This document shows, piece by piece, positions 13,073 to 24,890 of a DNA stretch of 64,000 nt. The stretch is from Carallia brachiata. Taxonomy: Eukaryota > Streptophyta > Magnoliopsida > Malpighiales > Rhizophoraceae. Both the position numbers and the translations under genes were made by a program. The first letter of the stretch is position 1. Each line of letters starts with the position of its first letter. The DNA lies in contig JADCRB010000011.1 of assembly GCA_021464245.1 (NCBI GenBank), positions 1,449,226 to 1,513,225 on the forward strand. Reading direction: 5' to 3'. Under the pieces are notes generated by a model. The model searched no databases. It was not told the origin of the DNA and saw only the letters and a list, made by a program, of their open reading frames with translations.

Positions 13073-13130
13073 AGATATGCCGATTACATGAGTCCAAAAA
13101 AAAAAAAAAAAAAAAGATATGCCGATTACA
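13073..13130 (+). mobile_element. Tiny 5'-truncated retroposon: TGAGTCC plus poly(A) with a 16 bp TSD
   Basis: AGATATGCCGATTACA occurs at 13073-13088 and again at 13115-13130. Between the copies lie only TGAGTCC and about 20 A residues. This is the pattern left by target-primed reverse transcription, where only the poly(A) tail and a few bases of a LINE- or SINE-mobilised RNA were inserted. Confidence 0.8.
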
Positions 13131-13472
13131 AACCAATCATAGGTCTGAATCAGAGTGCGCAGCCGCAGCCTGCAAATTTGGGCCATCTACAAGCTTGGAT
13201 AATTTCCTTTCAAATGGGCCAGGCCCTAAATAATATAATTTGAGTTTAATGTCCAACAAACAACGCGTTCAAATTTATTTTCTTGTTGTGGAGTCGAAGC
13301 CGACCCAATAAATAAGCAGCAACTTGACCCAAAAAAATAATAATAAGCAATTGACCAAAATAATAATAATTTAATAATAAGCATTACCAAAAAAAAATAA
13401 TAATAAGCATAATTTCTCAGTTTGAAAATTTTCTTTTTTCCTTTCTTCTTCCCGTTATAGGCTATAGCTTTG

Positions 13473-13507
<35 letters not shown>
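13473..13507. repeat. (CT)n microsatellite
   Basis: About 17 uninterrupted CT dinucleotides within a pyrimidine-rich stretch. No coding sequence is attached. Confidence 0.95.
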
Positions 13508-13508
<1 letters not shown>

Positions 13509-14659
13509 GATGTTTCTTCACTGTCGTAATTTCTCTCCCTATTCCTTCATTACCTCTTGTAATGTGATGGGTTGATTTTGTGCGGTAGCATTTGCAAAGA
13601 GGAAGAAGTCAAGTCTCCTATGTCCCTCTCTGGGCTCTTTTTTGGCTTCATAGGGAGAGAGAGAAAACGACGATTTCTAAAATTTTTTTGAACTTTTTCA
13701 TATTTTTTAGAATTTTTGATTTTTATTTGAAATTTTACTCTTCAATATTTTAATGTTTTCAGATTTTTGTGAGTGTGCATGTATTATTAATTTTTTTTCC
13801 ATTTTTTATGATTTTCGATTTCTTTGAATTTTCAGAAATTGTTTAAAAATTTTCTGATTTTTTTTAGTCGAGATGGAAAGGAACAAACAAAGTTACAACG
13901 GTAACATCCGGGGATAGAAAACCCCAGATTTAAAAAACAAATCTGGGGTAACGGTAACGGTAACAAAATTTTCGATTTTCTGTTTTTTTTTTAATTTTGA
14001 GAAACTTCAAAATACTTTTCAATTTTTATATTTTTAATAATTTTTTAATTTTATATACATTTTTTGGATTTAGTTTTGCAAATTTTTACCTTTCTTAAAA
14101 TTTTCTATTTTTTGAATTTTTTAGATTTTTTAAAATTTTTGAAATGTTTGAAAATCCTTTGCATTTTATTGAAAAGAAAAATCAATTTTTTAAAAAGTTA
14201 ATGAGCGTCAGCCTAATCTTTTTTATGTCACGTAGTTATTGCCACATCACCAACCATGTGGGACGACGCGTCATTACTTAGCAGACAGACTGATGGAATC
14301 CATAATATTGACTCAATTGTGGACTTTTTATAACGTTGCTGTCCATATTTGGACAATTTTATAGTTTCAGTCCGATTCTTAGACTAATTGAAATATATTG
14401 ATTTACATATAAATTTATCTAAAACTGGAAAAAATATAGACATTCATGGAGGGTTGCACTCAAATACGGGTTTAATAGACTCATAATCAAGTTGCACAAA
14501 AATTTATATATGTGATACATTACTGAAGAAATGTTGTATCTAAATAATGATCTAAAATAGTATATTTTATTTACGACATCCAAATAACAATATAAACAAA
14601 CTATAAATAGTAAATGTGTACTTGTCGAAGAATACTTAGACAAAACACACATTTATTTG
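13508..14659. other. Intergenic, AT-rich, with a small hairpin
   Basis: A perfect short hairpin lies near 13922-13949 (CCCCAGATTT, A-rich loop, AAATCTGGGG), followed by three GGTAAC repeats. The rest is T-rich without a gene. Confidence 0.4.
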
Positions 14660-15824
14660 AGGTGTTAATATAAAAAAATCATCAACTTTAGGTCAAATAA
14701 CAACTATAAAACTAATTATAAAAAATAATAAATTTAACACATTCTGTTTAATTTTATAACAAATATAACCTATCATTAATTTAATCTAATGAAATTCTTT
14801 AGCATGAATATATAATACGCTTACGTGTAAAAATTTGATTACATGACATACCACTTGTAATTTAATTTATAACTGATAAAAATAAAAAGATAATTAGATA
14901 AAAAATGCATAAAAAATTCTCTATCTTTTTCCTCCCTCGTTCTCTCTCCTCTTCCATCCTTATTTCTCTCTCTCTCTCTCCTCTCTCATTCTCTCTTTCT
15001 CACTTAGCGTCTCATTTTCTCACTTGCTCAACAATTTAAACCTCATTTTTGGGGTCTTTCAAATGAGGATACTAATGCAACTCAGAAACCCAAATTTGGG
15101 GTCTTCTGGCCAAGATTTGTTCTTTTTGTTTTAAAAAATTATTATTTAATTGGGTTTAATGTTTTGAGCAAAGTTTCCTTTTTTTTTCTCTAATTTTTTG
15201 ACCTGATGATGCACATTATGAACTTTAATGAACAATTGCTAATGAGTTTTATGTTCATGATAGCTTTCATCGTTGCCGCATCCTGCGCTATGGCCACCTC
15301 CTCTTTCTCTCTCTGGGTGTGTGGCTATGAGTGGAAATTTTTGTTTTTTTTTTTCCTATTGGGAAGCAAAATTGGTAGCCAGGTTTTCGGAATTAATTCC
15401 TTGTCTGGGTTTTTGATTTTGTTATATGATTGGCTAACTGATTGTTTGGTTTTTGAGGAGGCAAGTGATTCACAAGAATAGTTGGGAGAGCATGGACAAA
15501 AATCTGAGAAAGAGAGAGAGGAGAGAGAAGGTTAGAAGAGGAGAGAGGAATAAGGAAAAAGATGAGAGATTTTTTCTTTGTATTTTTTATTTAATTATTT
15601 AATTATTTTTATTAATTATAAATTAAATTACATGTGGTATGCTGCATAATCAAGTTTTATACGTGGGCATACTATATATATATGTTAATAGATTCCATTA
15701 GGTTAAATTGACGGAATGTTAAATTTGTTACAAAATTTATAGATTTTGCTAAATTTGTTATTTTGTGTAGTTGATGTTAAATTTCTTATCTAACATAAAA
15801 TTAGTGATTTTTTTGTTATTAACC
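14660..15824. mobile_element. Mutator-like element with ~340 bp TIRs (non-autonomous)
   Basis: The arms 14660-15010 and about 15490-15824 are inverted copies. Matching blocks include TTTAACA, GACATACCACTTGTAATTTA against GCATACCACATGTAATTTA, and CT-rich against GA-rich tracts. The flanks ATTTATTTG (14651-14659) and ATTTATTCG (15825-15833) are a 9 bp TSD with one difference, typical of Mutator-like elements. No transposase is present. The roughly 480 bp interior looks like host transcribed DNA and holds a 91-codon ORF at 15206-15481 (hydrophobic N-terminal part) that I do not recognise. It may be captured sequence. Confidence 0.85.
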
Positions 15825-16010
15825 ATTTATTCGGTTAAGAACCTTAATTAGTGGTATAATATTGAAAAATAAACATCATCATCATCACGAGTGCCTTATG
15901 CTATACACATAAAACATGATCAAATATCAAACAGTCAGAAGTTGCAGATCAATGGCCCAAATCATTATTATATCCCCTATGGCAATGCAAAAATAAACTT
16001 GCCAGAATTC

Positions 16011-16982
16011 TTTTTTTTTTTAATCGAAATAGAGCCGTTGCATTAATACTCAACAAATTCATACAAGGGACCGATACAAGAACGACAAAAATACCTGTAT
16101 AGAACAGGAGAGAGACTCGACACAAATGACCTACAGATCATATGGTCAAACTGACCATTAACAAACAGAGTTCAAAGCCCTATAACACTAAATCCTCTAT
16201 CGAGGATACTAATCAGACTAGAACTAAACTTATTTAACCGTGAGGTGTTACTTAGATCTAATCTAGCCAGAAAAAGTTGAAGATAATAGTGCATGCTGCA
16301 CTTCGATGGACCCTTGACAGAAATAGGCTAGTACTCTAGATAACGATTTCCAAAATAGTTAAAATACAAACAAAATGATAACTGCAGGTAATACAAGTCA
16401 CCAAACTTGAACAAATCCAACAAAGGCTCTTTCGGTCAAATCCAACAGCAGCAGCGACAATGGTGGCCACTTGGTCGGCAGTGACGGAGACATGGAAAGT
16501 GACGGCAACTGCACTGGCAAAGACAGTTGTAGTGGAGGCGGCACCAAATCCTGCTGCTAGAAGATGTTCTCCGATGGTTGTGTCGGTGGCTGGTACAATG
16601 ATTCCGGCAACAAAAGTAGCATCGAAGAGAGTAACGTCGACAATAGTGAAGAAAATGCCAGTGTCCGCAGTAGCAAGATGGACTCTAGTGGCTGCATAAT
16701 GGGTGCGCCAATGCTAGAGAAGGAAAAATGGTAACAGAACACCGCAGAGCATGGATCCGGGACTGGGAAGGCTGTAGGCGACGTTATTTAGGCTTGATTT
16801 TGACGAAAACAAACTAAAAGCCACAAAATATCAAATCTGGGGGAAAAGATAATGAGGAATAAAAAAGTGGAGAACGAAGAGGTAGTGAAATGGAAGGAAC
16901 AGAGGAGGAGAGGAGGAGGGAAAGGTGCAAAAGCCATGGAAAGAGGACCGATGGCCAGCCCACCACCGCTGGTTGGCCAATT
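16011..16982 (-). mobile_element. Poly(A) retroposon (LINE-type), minus strand
   Basis: A run of T at 16011-16021 is the poly(A) tail of a minus-strand insertion. AGAATTC precedes it (16004-16010) and recurs at 16983-16989, giving a possible 7 bp TSD. On the minus strand the first half is rich in simple codons, with an open stretch through 16788-17084 and fragments to 16440. The second half ends in a 3' UTR-like sequence. No reverse transcriptase is present. It could be a 5'/3' remnant of an L1-type LINE or a retroposed transcript. Confidence 0.45.
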
Positions 16983-18203
16983 AGAATTCAAATAGAGTTT
17001 ACAATACCATGAATATAGGAAGTAAAATCTTTTTGAGTTGTAAATTTTTAGAAAGTTGAAAGGCCAAGAATGAGTATAAACCACTCAACTTCTATCTATG
17101 GAAAACCAGTTTCTTATATGCTAAGTAGATATACATCATTGCAAAGAGCCTTGATTGTCTGTATGTTGATTGCTTGTAGCAATAAGCAATGTAGCCCACA
17201 ATTCCCTTTTATTAGCATCGCAGTTTTGGTCAGGTTACTTGCATATGCTTGAATTCATGCATTTACATTATAGAGATTTAACCTAAGACAGGGGAAGGGA
17301 AAAATAAGCCTAACTGTATTTTTAAATAAAATTAGTTAGTTTCATGAGTAAATAAATCAACTCGAAACCTTAATTTAGCTTGGTAGGGCAAAACATGACT
17401 CGCAAGAACTACTCAGGGTTAGAATGCTAAAAAAGGGACTTGTTAGGACTTAAGAAAGGTTAGTGAACCTTTAATCGTCATTTATTCCATTTATAAATAT
17501 TTGGTGCAAATAAAATTTTAAAAACCCCTAAAAACCCTAATTGGAAATATTCTAGGGTTAATTTAACTAATTTCAATTTTAAAAGAAAGAAATAACAACT
17601 AGGTGAATTTATTTCAAATAAAAATAACCCTGAAGCCTAAATTAAAAGGAAAAAGATAGAATATAATAAAATAATAATAAAATAATAAGAATAATAATAA
17701 AAGAAATGAAGATAAAAAGGCAATGTTAGTAAGTCAATCTTGCCAAAGCCTTCGTGAAGGCCCAGGAGAGAATGAGAGAACGAGAGAGAGAAAGAGAGAA
17801 TGAAGGAAAAAAAAAGTGAGGAAAAATCAGAAAAAAAAAGGGAGCACCTCGAGACTTAGGACAACGTGCTTAATAGTCTGACATAGACTGTGAGTGGTGT
17901 TTCTCAACTGTTGTCACAAGGTTTTGTTTTGTTTGATTTTGTTTAGTAAATTTATATGCTTCATTTTATGTTTTTTGGTTGTCTTTGATGTTTGTTATGC
18001 GTTATTTGACGTTACATGCTTTGTTTTATGTTTTTTGTTGATGTTTTGGTTGCTTGAAACAAAAGAAAAACAAGAGAGAGACAGAGAGAGAGGAAGCTTC
18101 GGCCCTATGGAAAAAAAGAAAGAGAGGTTGTTTTGCTTGATTTTATAGGAACTTGATGCTTGATATCACTTAGTTGTAGGTTAGGGTTGTGTTTTGGTAA
18201 CTT

Positions 18204-18211
<8 letters not shown>

Positions 18212-18246
<35 letters not shown>
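18212..18246. repeat. (GA)n microsatellite
   Basis: About 17 AG/GA dinucleotides inside the LTR sub-repeats, followed by a G9 run near 18263. Confidence 0.95.
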
Positions 18247-18249
<3 letters not shown>

Positions 18250-19185
18250 AGCATTTGGCCATGGGGGGGGGAGAGAGAGGGATCATGAATTTGATTAATT
18301 GGGAAGAATTGATGCAAGTAGTGTTGAATTAGAAGTCAACTTAGGTTTTAGGTTTCTTATTTGGGAAGAAATATGAGAGATAGAGGGAGAAAGGGCATTC
18401 GACCAAGGGAAGAGAGAAAGAGAGGTTGTGTTTAAGTCCAACAAGGTGACTTGACGAGCAAGTAATGGGTTTGGGAAGCATGTATCCTAGCTTAGATGGA
18501 TTTTTCGTGACTTTAGGGCGTAAGAAAATGAGAGAGAGAAACAGAGAGAGAGGCGAGAGAGACCATTTGGCCAAGGAGGGAGGTAGAGAGAGAGAGAGTT
18601 TACAATCTTCAATCCTTGCTTTGTTGAGCTACAAGTAATCCTCTTGATGAAAATCCTAAGTTAGAGACCTAAAAACAAGTCAAAAATAGGAATTGGGCCA
18701 AACCAAGGAGAGAGATGCCTCGGTGTAAAGAGAGAGGAGAGAGAAAGTGAAATCTGTGTTGAGATAGTTTATGTGTTAATTAATTACTTAATTCGGGTAT
18801 AAACAAAGCGTAATTAAGTTTAAATCGTAAAATGAATTAAAATGAAAATTTCGATTTAATTGGAGACTATATTGAAAGATTTAGTTATTACGAGGACTAA
18901 ATTAATAATGACATTGGTTTAACGGGTAAAATGTAAATTGAGGTAAAAAGGATGTTTATGGGCAAAATCGTAATTTTGGGATAATTAGGGACAAAATAGT
19001 AATTTTACAAAGTTTGTGAACCTAATTGTATATGATAAAGCAAATTGAGGGTAAAAGCATAAATTGGGAAAAAGAGTCTCAATAGCATAAAAAGCCAAGC
19101 TGCTTGCCTTTTTGGGTAAGAAACAGTCACTAAACCTTGACAGCCAAGCACAGGAACCTTAAAAACGAAAAATGACATCTTTTTA

Positions 19186-21429
19186 GGGATAAGCATATTT
19201 TTAGTCTTATACGTTTACCCGTTTTTTTATGTTAACTCCATAACGTTTGGGTCATTTTATTTAAGTCCTATATGTTAGAGATCCATTTCGATTGAGTCCA
19301 AATTTGGACGAAGCCATAGTTGACCGTTAAATAGAGATTTGACCGTATTAAAATATTATAAAAAATATAAAAATACGATATTTTGAATAAATATACGTAA
19401 ATATAATTATAAAAAAATAAAATTTTAATAAATTTAAAAACAAAAAAGAAAAAAATTAAAGAAAACCCAAAATTGATAAAAAAATTATTGGTTTTTTTTT
19501 AAAAATGTTTTTAAAATTATTAAAAATTGAAAAAAATATTAAAAAGTTAATTTCTCTTTCCTCTTTCCTCCTTTCTCTCTCCTCCCTTCTCTCTTTCTCT
19601 CTCCTCGACTCTCTCCTCCATCTCTCTCTTCTCCCTCCTCCCTTTCTTTTAACATATTAAAGTGAATAAAAAATAAAAATACACCATTTTGAATAGATAT
19701 ACATAAATACAATTATAAAAAAAATAAAAAACAATAAAATTTTAATAAATTTAAAAACAAAAAAGAAAAAATTAAAGAAAACCCAAAATTGATAAAAAAA
19801 ATTATTGGTTTTTTTTAAAAATGTTTTTAAAATTATTGAAAATTGAAAAAAATGTTAAAAAGTTAATTTCTCTTTCCTCTTTCCTCCTTTCTCTCTCCTC
19901 CTTTCTCTCTTTCTCTCTCCTCGACTCTCTCCTCCATCTCTCTCTTCTCCCTCCTCCCTCTCTTTTAACATATTAAAGTGAATAAAAAATAAAAATACAC
20001 CATTTTGAATAGATATACATAAATACAATTATAAAAAAAATAAAAAACAATAAAATTTTAATAAATTTAAAAACCAAAAAGAAAAAATTAAAGAAATTTG
20101 GATGGAGACTTAATTGACTGTTAAATACTGCTTTAATCACGTTAAAATATTATAAAAAATAGAAATAAGTCATTTTAATGTATTAAAATGAATAAAAAAA
20201 TAAGAATATGTCATTTTGACTAAATATACATAAATACAATTGTAAAAAAAAAAATTAAAATTTCAATAAACTTAAAAAAAGGAAAAAAATTAAAAACATT
20301 TAGATAGAGACCTGATTGACCATTAAATACTGCTTTGACTACATTAAAATATTATAAAAAAATAAAAATATGTCATTTTAACTTATTAAAGTGAATAAAA
20401 AATAGAAATATGTCATTTTAATTAAATATACATAAATACAATTGTAAAAAAATAAAAAAAATAAAATTTCAATAAATTTAAAAACAAAAAAAAATATAAA
20501 AGAGAAAAGAAAAATATTAAATTTGACTTATAAAAAAATATTAATTTTTGAAAATTTTTTCAAAATTATTAACAATTAAAAAAATAAAAAATAAAGGAAA
20601 ATTAAAAATATTCATTCTCTCTTCTCCATTTCTTTCTCTATCCTCCCTTTTCTCTTTCTCTCTCCTCGCCTCTCTCCCCTTCGTCTCTCTCTCTCCTCCT
20701 TCCTCTGCCTCTCTTTTCCTTCATCCCTTTCTCTTTCCTTGCCATCTTCCTCTTCCTATCTTTCTTTCACATTTTTGTAAAAAAAAAAAATTTTTGGATT
20801 ATATGAACAGAGAATTGGATCTTATATGACAAGGGGAGAGAAAGGGAGGAAGAAAAGAGAGGGAGGAGGGAAAAGAGAGAGATAGAGGAGAGAGAAGAGA
20901 TAGAGGAGAGAGAGGCGAGGAGAAAGAAATAGAGGAGGGAGGAGAGAGAAGGATGAGGGAATATAGAGGTGATGAGAGAGAAAGAAAAGAGGGAAGGGAG
21001 AGAAAGGAGGAAAGAGGAAAGGGAAATTAATTTTTTTTACATTTTTTTCAATTTTTGATAATTTTGAAAACATTTTTAAAAAAATCAATAATTTTTTTTA
21101 TGAATTTTGGGTTTTCTTTAATTTTTTTATATTTTGTTTTCAAATTTATTGAAATTTTATTTTTTTATAATTGTATTTATGTATATTTATTTAAAATAAT
21201 GTATTTTTATTTTTTATTCATTTTAATACGTTAAAATTACGTATTTTTTATGTTTTTATAATATTTTAATACGATCAAATCTCCATTTAACGGTCAACTA
21301 AGGCTCCGTCCAAATTCGGACTCGATTGAAATGGATCTCTAACGTATAAGACTTAAATAAAATGACCCAAACGTTATGGAGTTGCGTAAAAAACGGGCAA
21401 ACATATAGGACTAAAAATATGCTTATCCC
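19186..21429. mobile_element. Foldback Mutator-like element with long TIRs and internal duplications (2.2 kb)
   Basis: The left end GGGATAAGCATATTTTTAGT and the right end (GGGATAAGC in reverse) are inverted copies for at least 450 bases with few differences. The TSD is CATCTTTTTA (19176-19185) against CATCCTTTTA (21430-21439), 10 bp with one difference. A ~316 bp block is tandemly repeated inside the left part (ACATATTAAAGTG at 19652 and 19968). Each copy carries a CT-rich tract, and the right arm carries the GA-rich counterpart (20830-21020). The reading frames over these tracts (20548-20829 plus, 20822-21088 minus) are low-complexity mirror images and not genes. No transposase is seen. Confidence 0.85.
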
Positions 21430-22889
21430 CATCCTTTTATGTTTCGTGCATTTGAATTGAATTATTATATTGCTGCAAGTATTTATAAAACCACGTATAC
21501 TTGATGAAATATGTTCACGCATACACGATTCATGATTGCATTAGAATGAGAAACGAGGTCCTGAGAAAATTAAAGAAAAGCACATGAACTTTTTTAAAGC
21601 ATGGAAATGTTTTCATTTGACACTTGGCATGTGATACGGTGCCCGAGATTGATAAAGATGCTCCTGGCTAGTTGGTGGTAGATGATTGTTTTTGTACAAC
21701 TGAGTCAAGGTTTGGCTCTAGTGTAGTAGCCAATGCAGTTCCGATATCACTGGGAAAGAGTCAAACCGACCAAATTAAATGCTAAAGATACACCGTATAA
21801 AGGGCTAAATACGACCGCATGTCTTGTTCAAGAGTCAGCTCAATTTCAATGAACATGCCTCTTCATTCAAGAAAATGAACAAGTTTATTTTACTTTAAAA
21901 TTGAATAAGCAAACCCTAGGTGATTTGCTTGACTACAAAGTAAGAAAATGAGAAGCTTCAAAAAAGGTAAGGATTTAAGAACATGAAAGGCCACAAGAAC
22001 CAAAGAAAAAAAAATAGAAATCGTATTACGTATATGAATGACATGCATTTCACATTTTATCACATGTTCATCGCATTCATGCATAGCACCATTCATTGAG
22101 TATTATTTGTACTCACTTACTATGTGATGACAAGTGATGGATTTGACAGTCAGTGTGTTTCACCAACTCGGGGCTTCAAAGTTGTAGTCTTTGAAGCCGG
22201 GTTTGCCATAATATTTTGCACTTTGGGCATTATATGGAACATAGTCGAGGGAGTTCCAAACATTACCATAGAATTCAAAAGGGGCCTAGCCTTGCAAGTT
22301 CCTCCCGATGTCTAGCTAGCCTTTTTGTAGTGTATATATAGTAGGATTGAGGAGGGAGAGAATTAGGTAGGTGTATAAAGGAGGAAGGACCACTAGAACC
22401 ATTAGGGTCAAGCATGGTAAGTCGGACTGTACAGAATAGATACTGAGAGTCCTCCTATGTTGACCGTAGGTAGGATGTAGCTACTCTCCTCACCTCTATG
22501 TATCATACCTGTAGCTTGTACAAAGGTTTTGTGTGTTATATGTAATAAAAATTGCGTATTTTGTTTTTGTACAAACTCGAGTTCGACCATATACTGCCAC
22601 ATTAAGAATAAATAACTATGTAAGGAAAAGAATTAATATGGTTATAAGATAAAAAGGATAAAGCATAATCAAAGAGATTCGGGACATGATTTAAAGAAAA
22701 TTTGACTTTCGTTGATCTAATGACTACCCGACCTTAGAATAAAACCCAGTGATAGAGTCGGCAGCATCACTTAAGTGAGTCCTTAGGATTTAAAGACTAT
22801 TTGAGGATTCAGTATTGGGATACATCAGTGGCGTGTTGACCCCTTTCGGCACTATTGATGCTGGATGTGTGCTAGGGCATGACAAGCAA

Positions 22890-24890
22890 AATGGCCACAA
22901 CTTATAAAAGGACTATTAAACTTCTAAGCATGAAAGATTAATTGTAAATACAATATAAACAAAGGACTAAAGTTTATGTCACATGTGATTACATAAAAAA
23001 ATAAGGTAAGAAGCCAAATGACACTTGTGAGGTCATTGACAAATTCTCTTCATTGAAACTTTCAACTAAAAATTGTTTCTTTGAAGGGAATAGACGTTAG
23101 AACACAACTCTTCCCAAAGACTGATAGCTAGAACATGATGTCCAGACATTGCTAAATGATTGGTGTGAGGCCTTTTGCTTGTGATAGAAGAATTTTAAAG
23201 TTTCTAATTTGTTCCAAGTTCAAAATTCTGAGTTCGAGGATCGCAGTTCATGGGCTGTCAGTTGGGTTGCGAGTTTGATCAGAAAGGGCCCAAGACACAA
23301 ATGCTTGGATAAATCAATTTGTTTACTTTATAACTATTGAAAAACTCTCTCCCTCTCCCCCCCCCCCCAAAAAAAACGACTAAATGAAAATCTTGTTTTT
23401 GTGTGGACTACTAGTAATGACGGGGGCAAAGGTTGGTAGTGGCTGGGCAAATATGGGAGAGAAAAGGGAATAAATAATTTTTGGGCTAATATTATATGAT
23501 TTTTTTGTAAATGATATTTTTAGGAATTATGCTTAGTGAGATAGTCTAGGTCAAGTAAATTAATGTGATAAGCAAATTGTTAGTTTATATCTTAGTAGCA
23601 AATGTGTTGTTACTATTTTGAATAGATATTTGATATTTAATGCAAATTATTAATTAATAAAAAACATTCTTTATTTGTAATATAGTTTATATTTATGATA
23701 TAGTCATCGATAAACTTTAAAGATAAAGTCCATAAAATAAACAACTTTTTTAACAGTAAAGTGGATGAATCTTGATTAGATGATCAAAGCATGAGTAACT
23801 GCTAAGTGGTCTCCAGGAGCAAAAAACAAATTTCATAAAAGTAATTATGTTGAAATTATGATCATGAGATACCTATTAAATGAAACCATTGTACCTAAAT
23901 ATTTTTGGTCAATCATCAAAATGAAACATTGATGGAATTGTGATATTAACACATGTTATGTTTCTTTTTTATGATGAAAATTGTGGATCCCATAGATTGG
24001 AGTATAAAGATGCTTGAACAAGCATATAGGGTACTTATTAGTTGAACATCTTCACTTAATTGACCTATCATGAAAATTCTTAAATGAACATTACTTATAT
24101 GTCTGAGGAATTTTTCATGTGATTGTCGTGTAAATAATTGTTATACTTGATATCCCTTAGGTAACTCACATATAATGTGATATGTTTTGATCTCACTTCT
24201 GGTTTATCCTAATTACTTATATGGGTGAACATTAGGTACATCATGAACTATATGGAAATAGTTTAGTGATTAATAAAAGATTTGCTATCTTAAAGTGATC
24301 ATAGAAGAATGTTCAATTTTTTCCCAATGAATATTGATTAAAATTTTTTTTGTGCAATGTAGAGTAATGATTCATAAGAAATTATGATCTCGTTCATTAA
24401 ATTAACGACCATATGAATGTAAACTAATATAATTGGACATCATAGAGTAGCTGCTAATTTCATACTCTATATTCGGTTAAAACATTAGTATGATGAAAAA
24501 AGTTTAATCACACTGAGAATCTGTGCATTGTAGAGATTAATTAAACAAACTCGACAGTTTTAACATTTGAATAGTCATGATATGTGGCTAGACGTAAATG
24601 TTATCCATCAATATTAATTAAGTAATTAAAAAATTACTCATAAATCAAAGGTTTAATTTATCTAATCCTTTAAGATTATAATCACATTTGTTGTCAATAT
24701 GTTAGGATCTTAATTTGATATAAGCATAAAGACAATTGAAGGAATATAAAATGAAGATCAAATTTCACTTAATTGATAAGTTTAAGAAACTTATGAGGGT
24801 GAATATATAATATTTAAAGATATAAGGACTAAAGTGTAATTTATTGATGATTGACATAACTCTAAATACCCTACAAATACGTCATTATAA
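22890..24890. other. Intergenic; probable LTR-like dispersed sequence
   Basis: No gene is visible. A C10/A8 run lies near 23356-23375. From about 23500 to 24880 the sequence has the look of a decayed Copia-type LTR (evenly AT-rich, no ORF, stretches such as GGTACATCATGAACTA), but I cannot find both ends or a TSD. Confidence 0.3.

Larger units (their letters stand above)
17190..22884 (+). mobile_element. Probable solo LTR of a Ty3/gypsy-type element, split by a Mutator-like element
   Basis: The sequence begins TGTAGCCC and ends GGGCATGACA, and AGCAA flanks it on both sides (17185-17189, 22885-22889), giving a 5 bp TSD and TG...CA ends. Removing the insertion at 19186-21429 leaves about 3.4 kb, plausible for long gypsy LTRs. 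No primer-binding site or gag follows, hence solo LTR. Internal segments match the LTR pieces at 44218-54419 (for example TTGGCATGTGATA.GGTGCC near 21625 and 53810). Five diverged ~155 bp sub-repeats, each with a GGCCAAGG-like motif after a GA-rich run, lie near 18097, 18254, 18396, 18564 and 18717. Strand is inferred from the related element at the right end. Confidence 0.6.

Noticed and set aside
16460..16699. 79-codon Val/Ala/Thr-rich ORF, plus strand
   Set aside because: It is antisense to the retroposon and low in complexity. No domain is recognisable.
20548..21088. Two ~90-codon ORFs rich in Ser, Leu and Phe
   Set aside because: They are mirror translations of CT/GA tracts in the two arms of a Mutator-like element.
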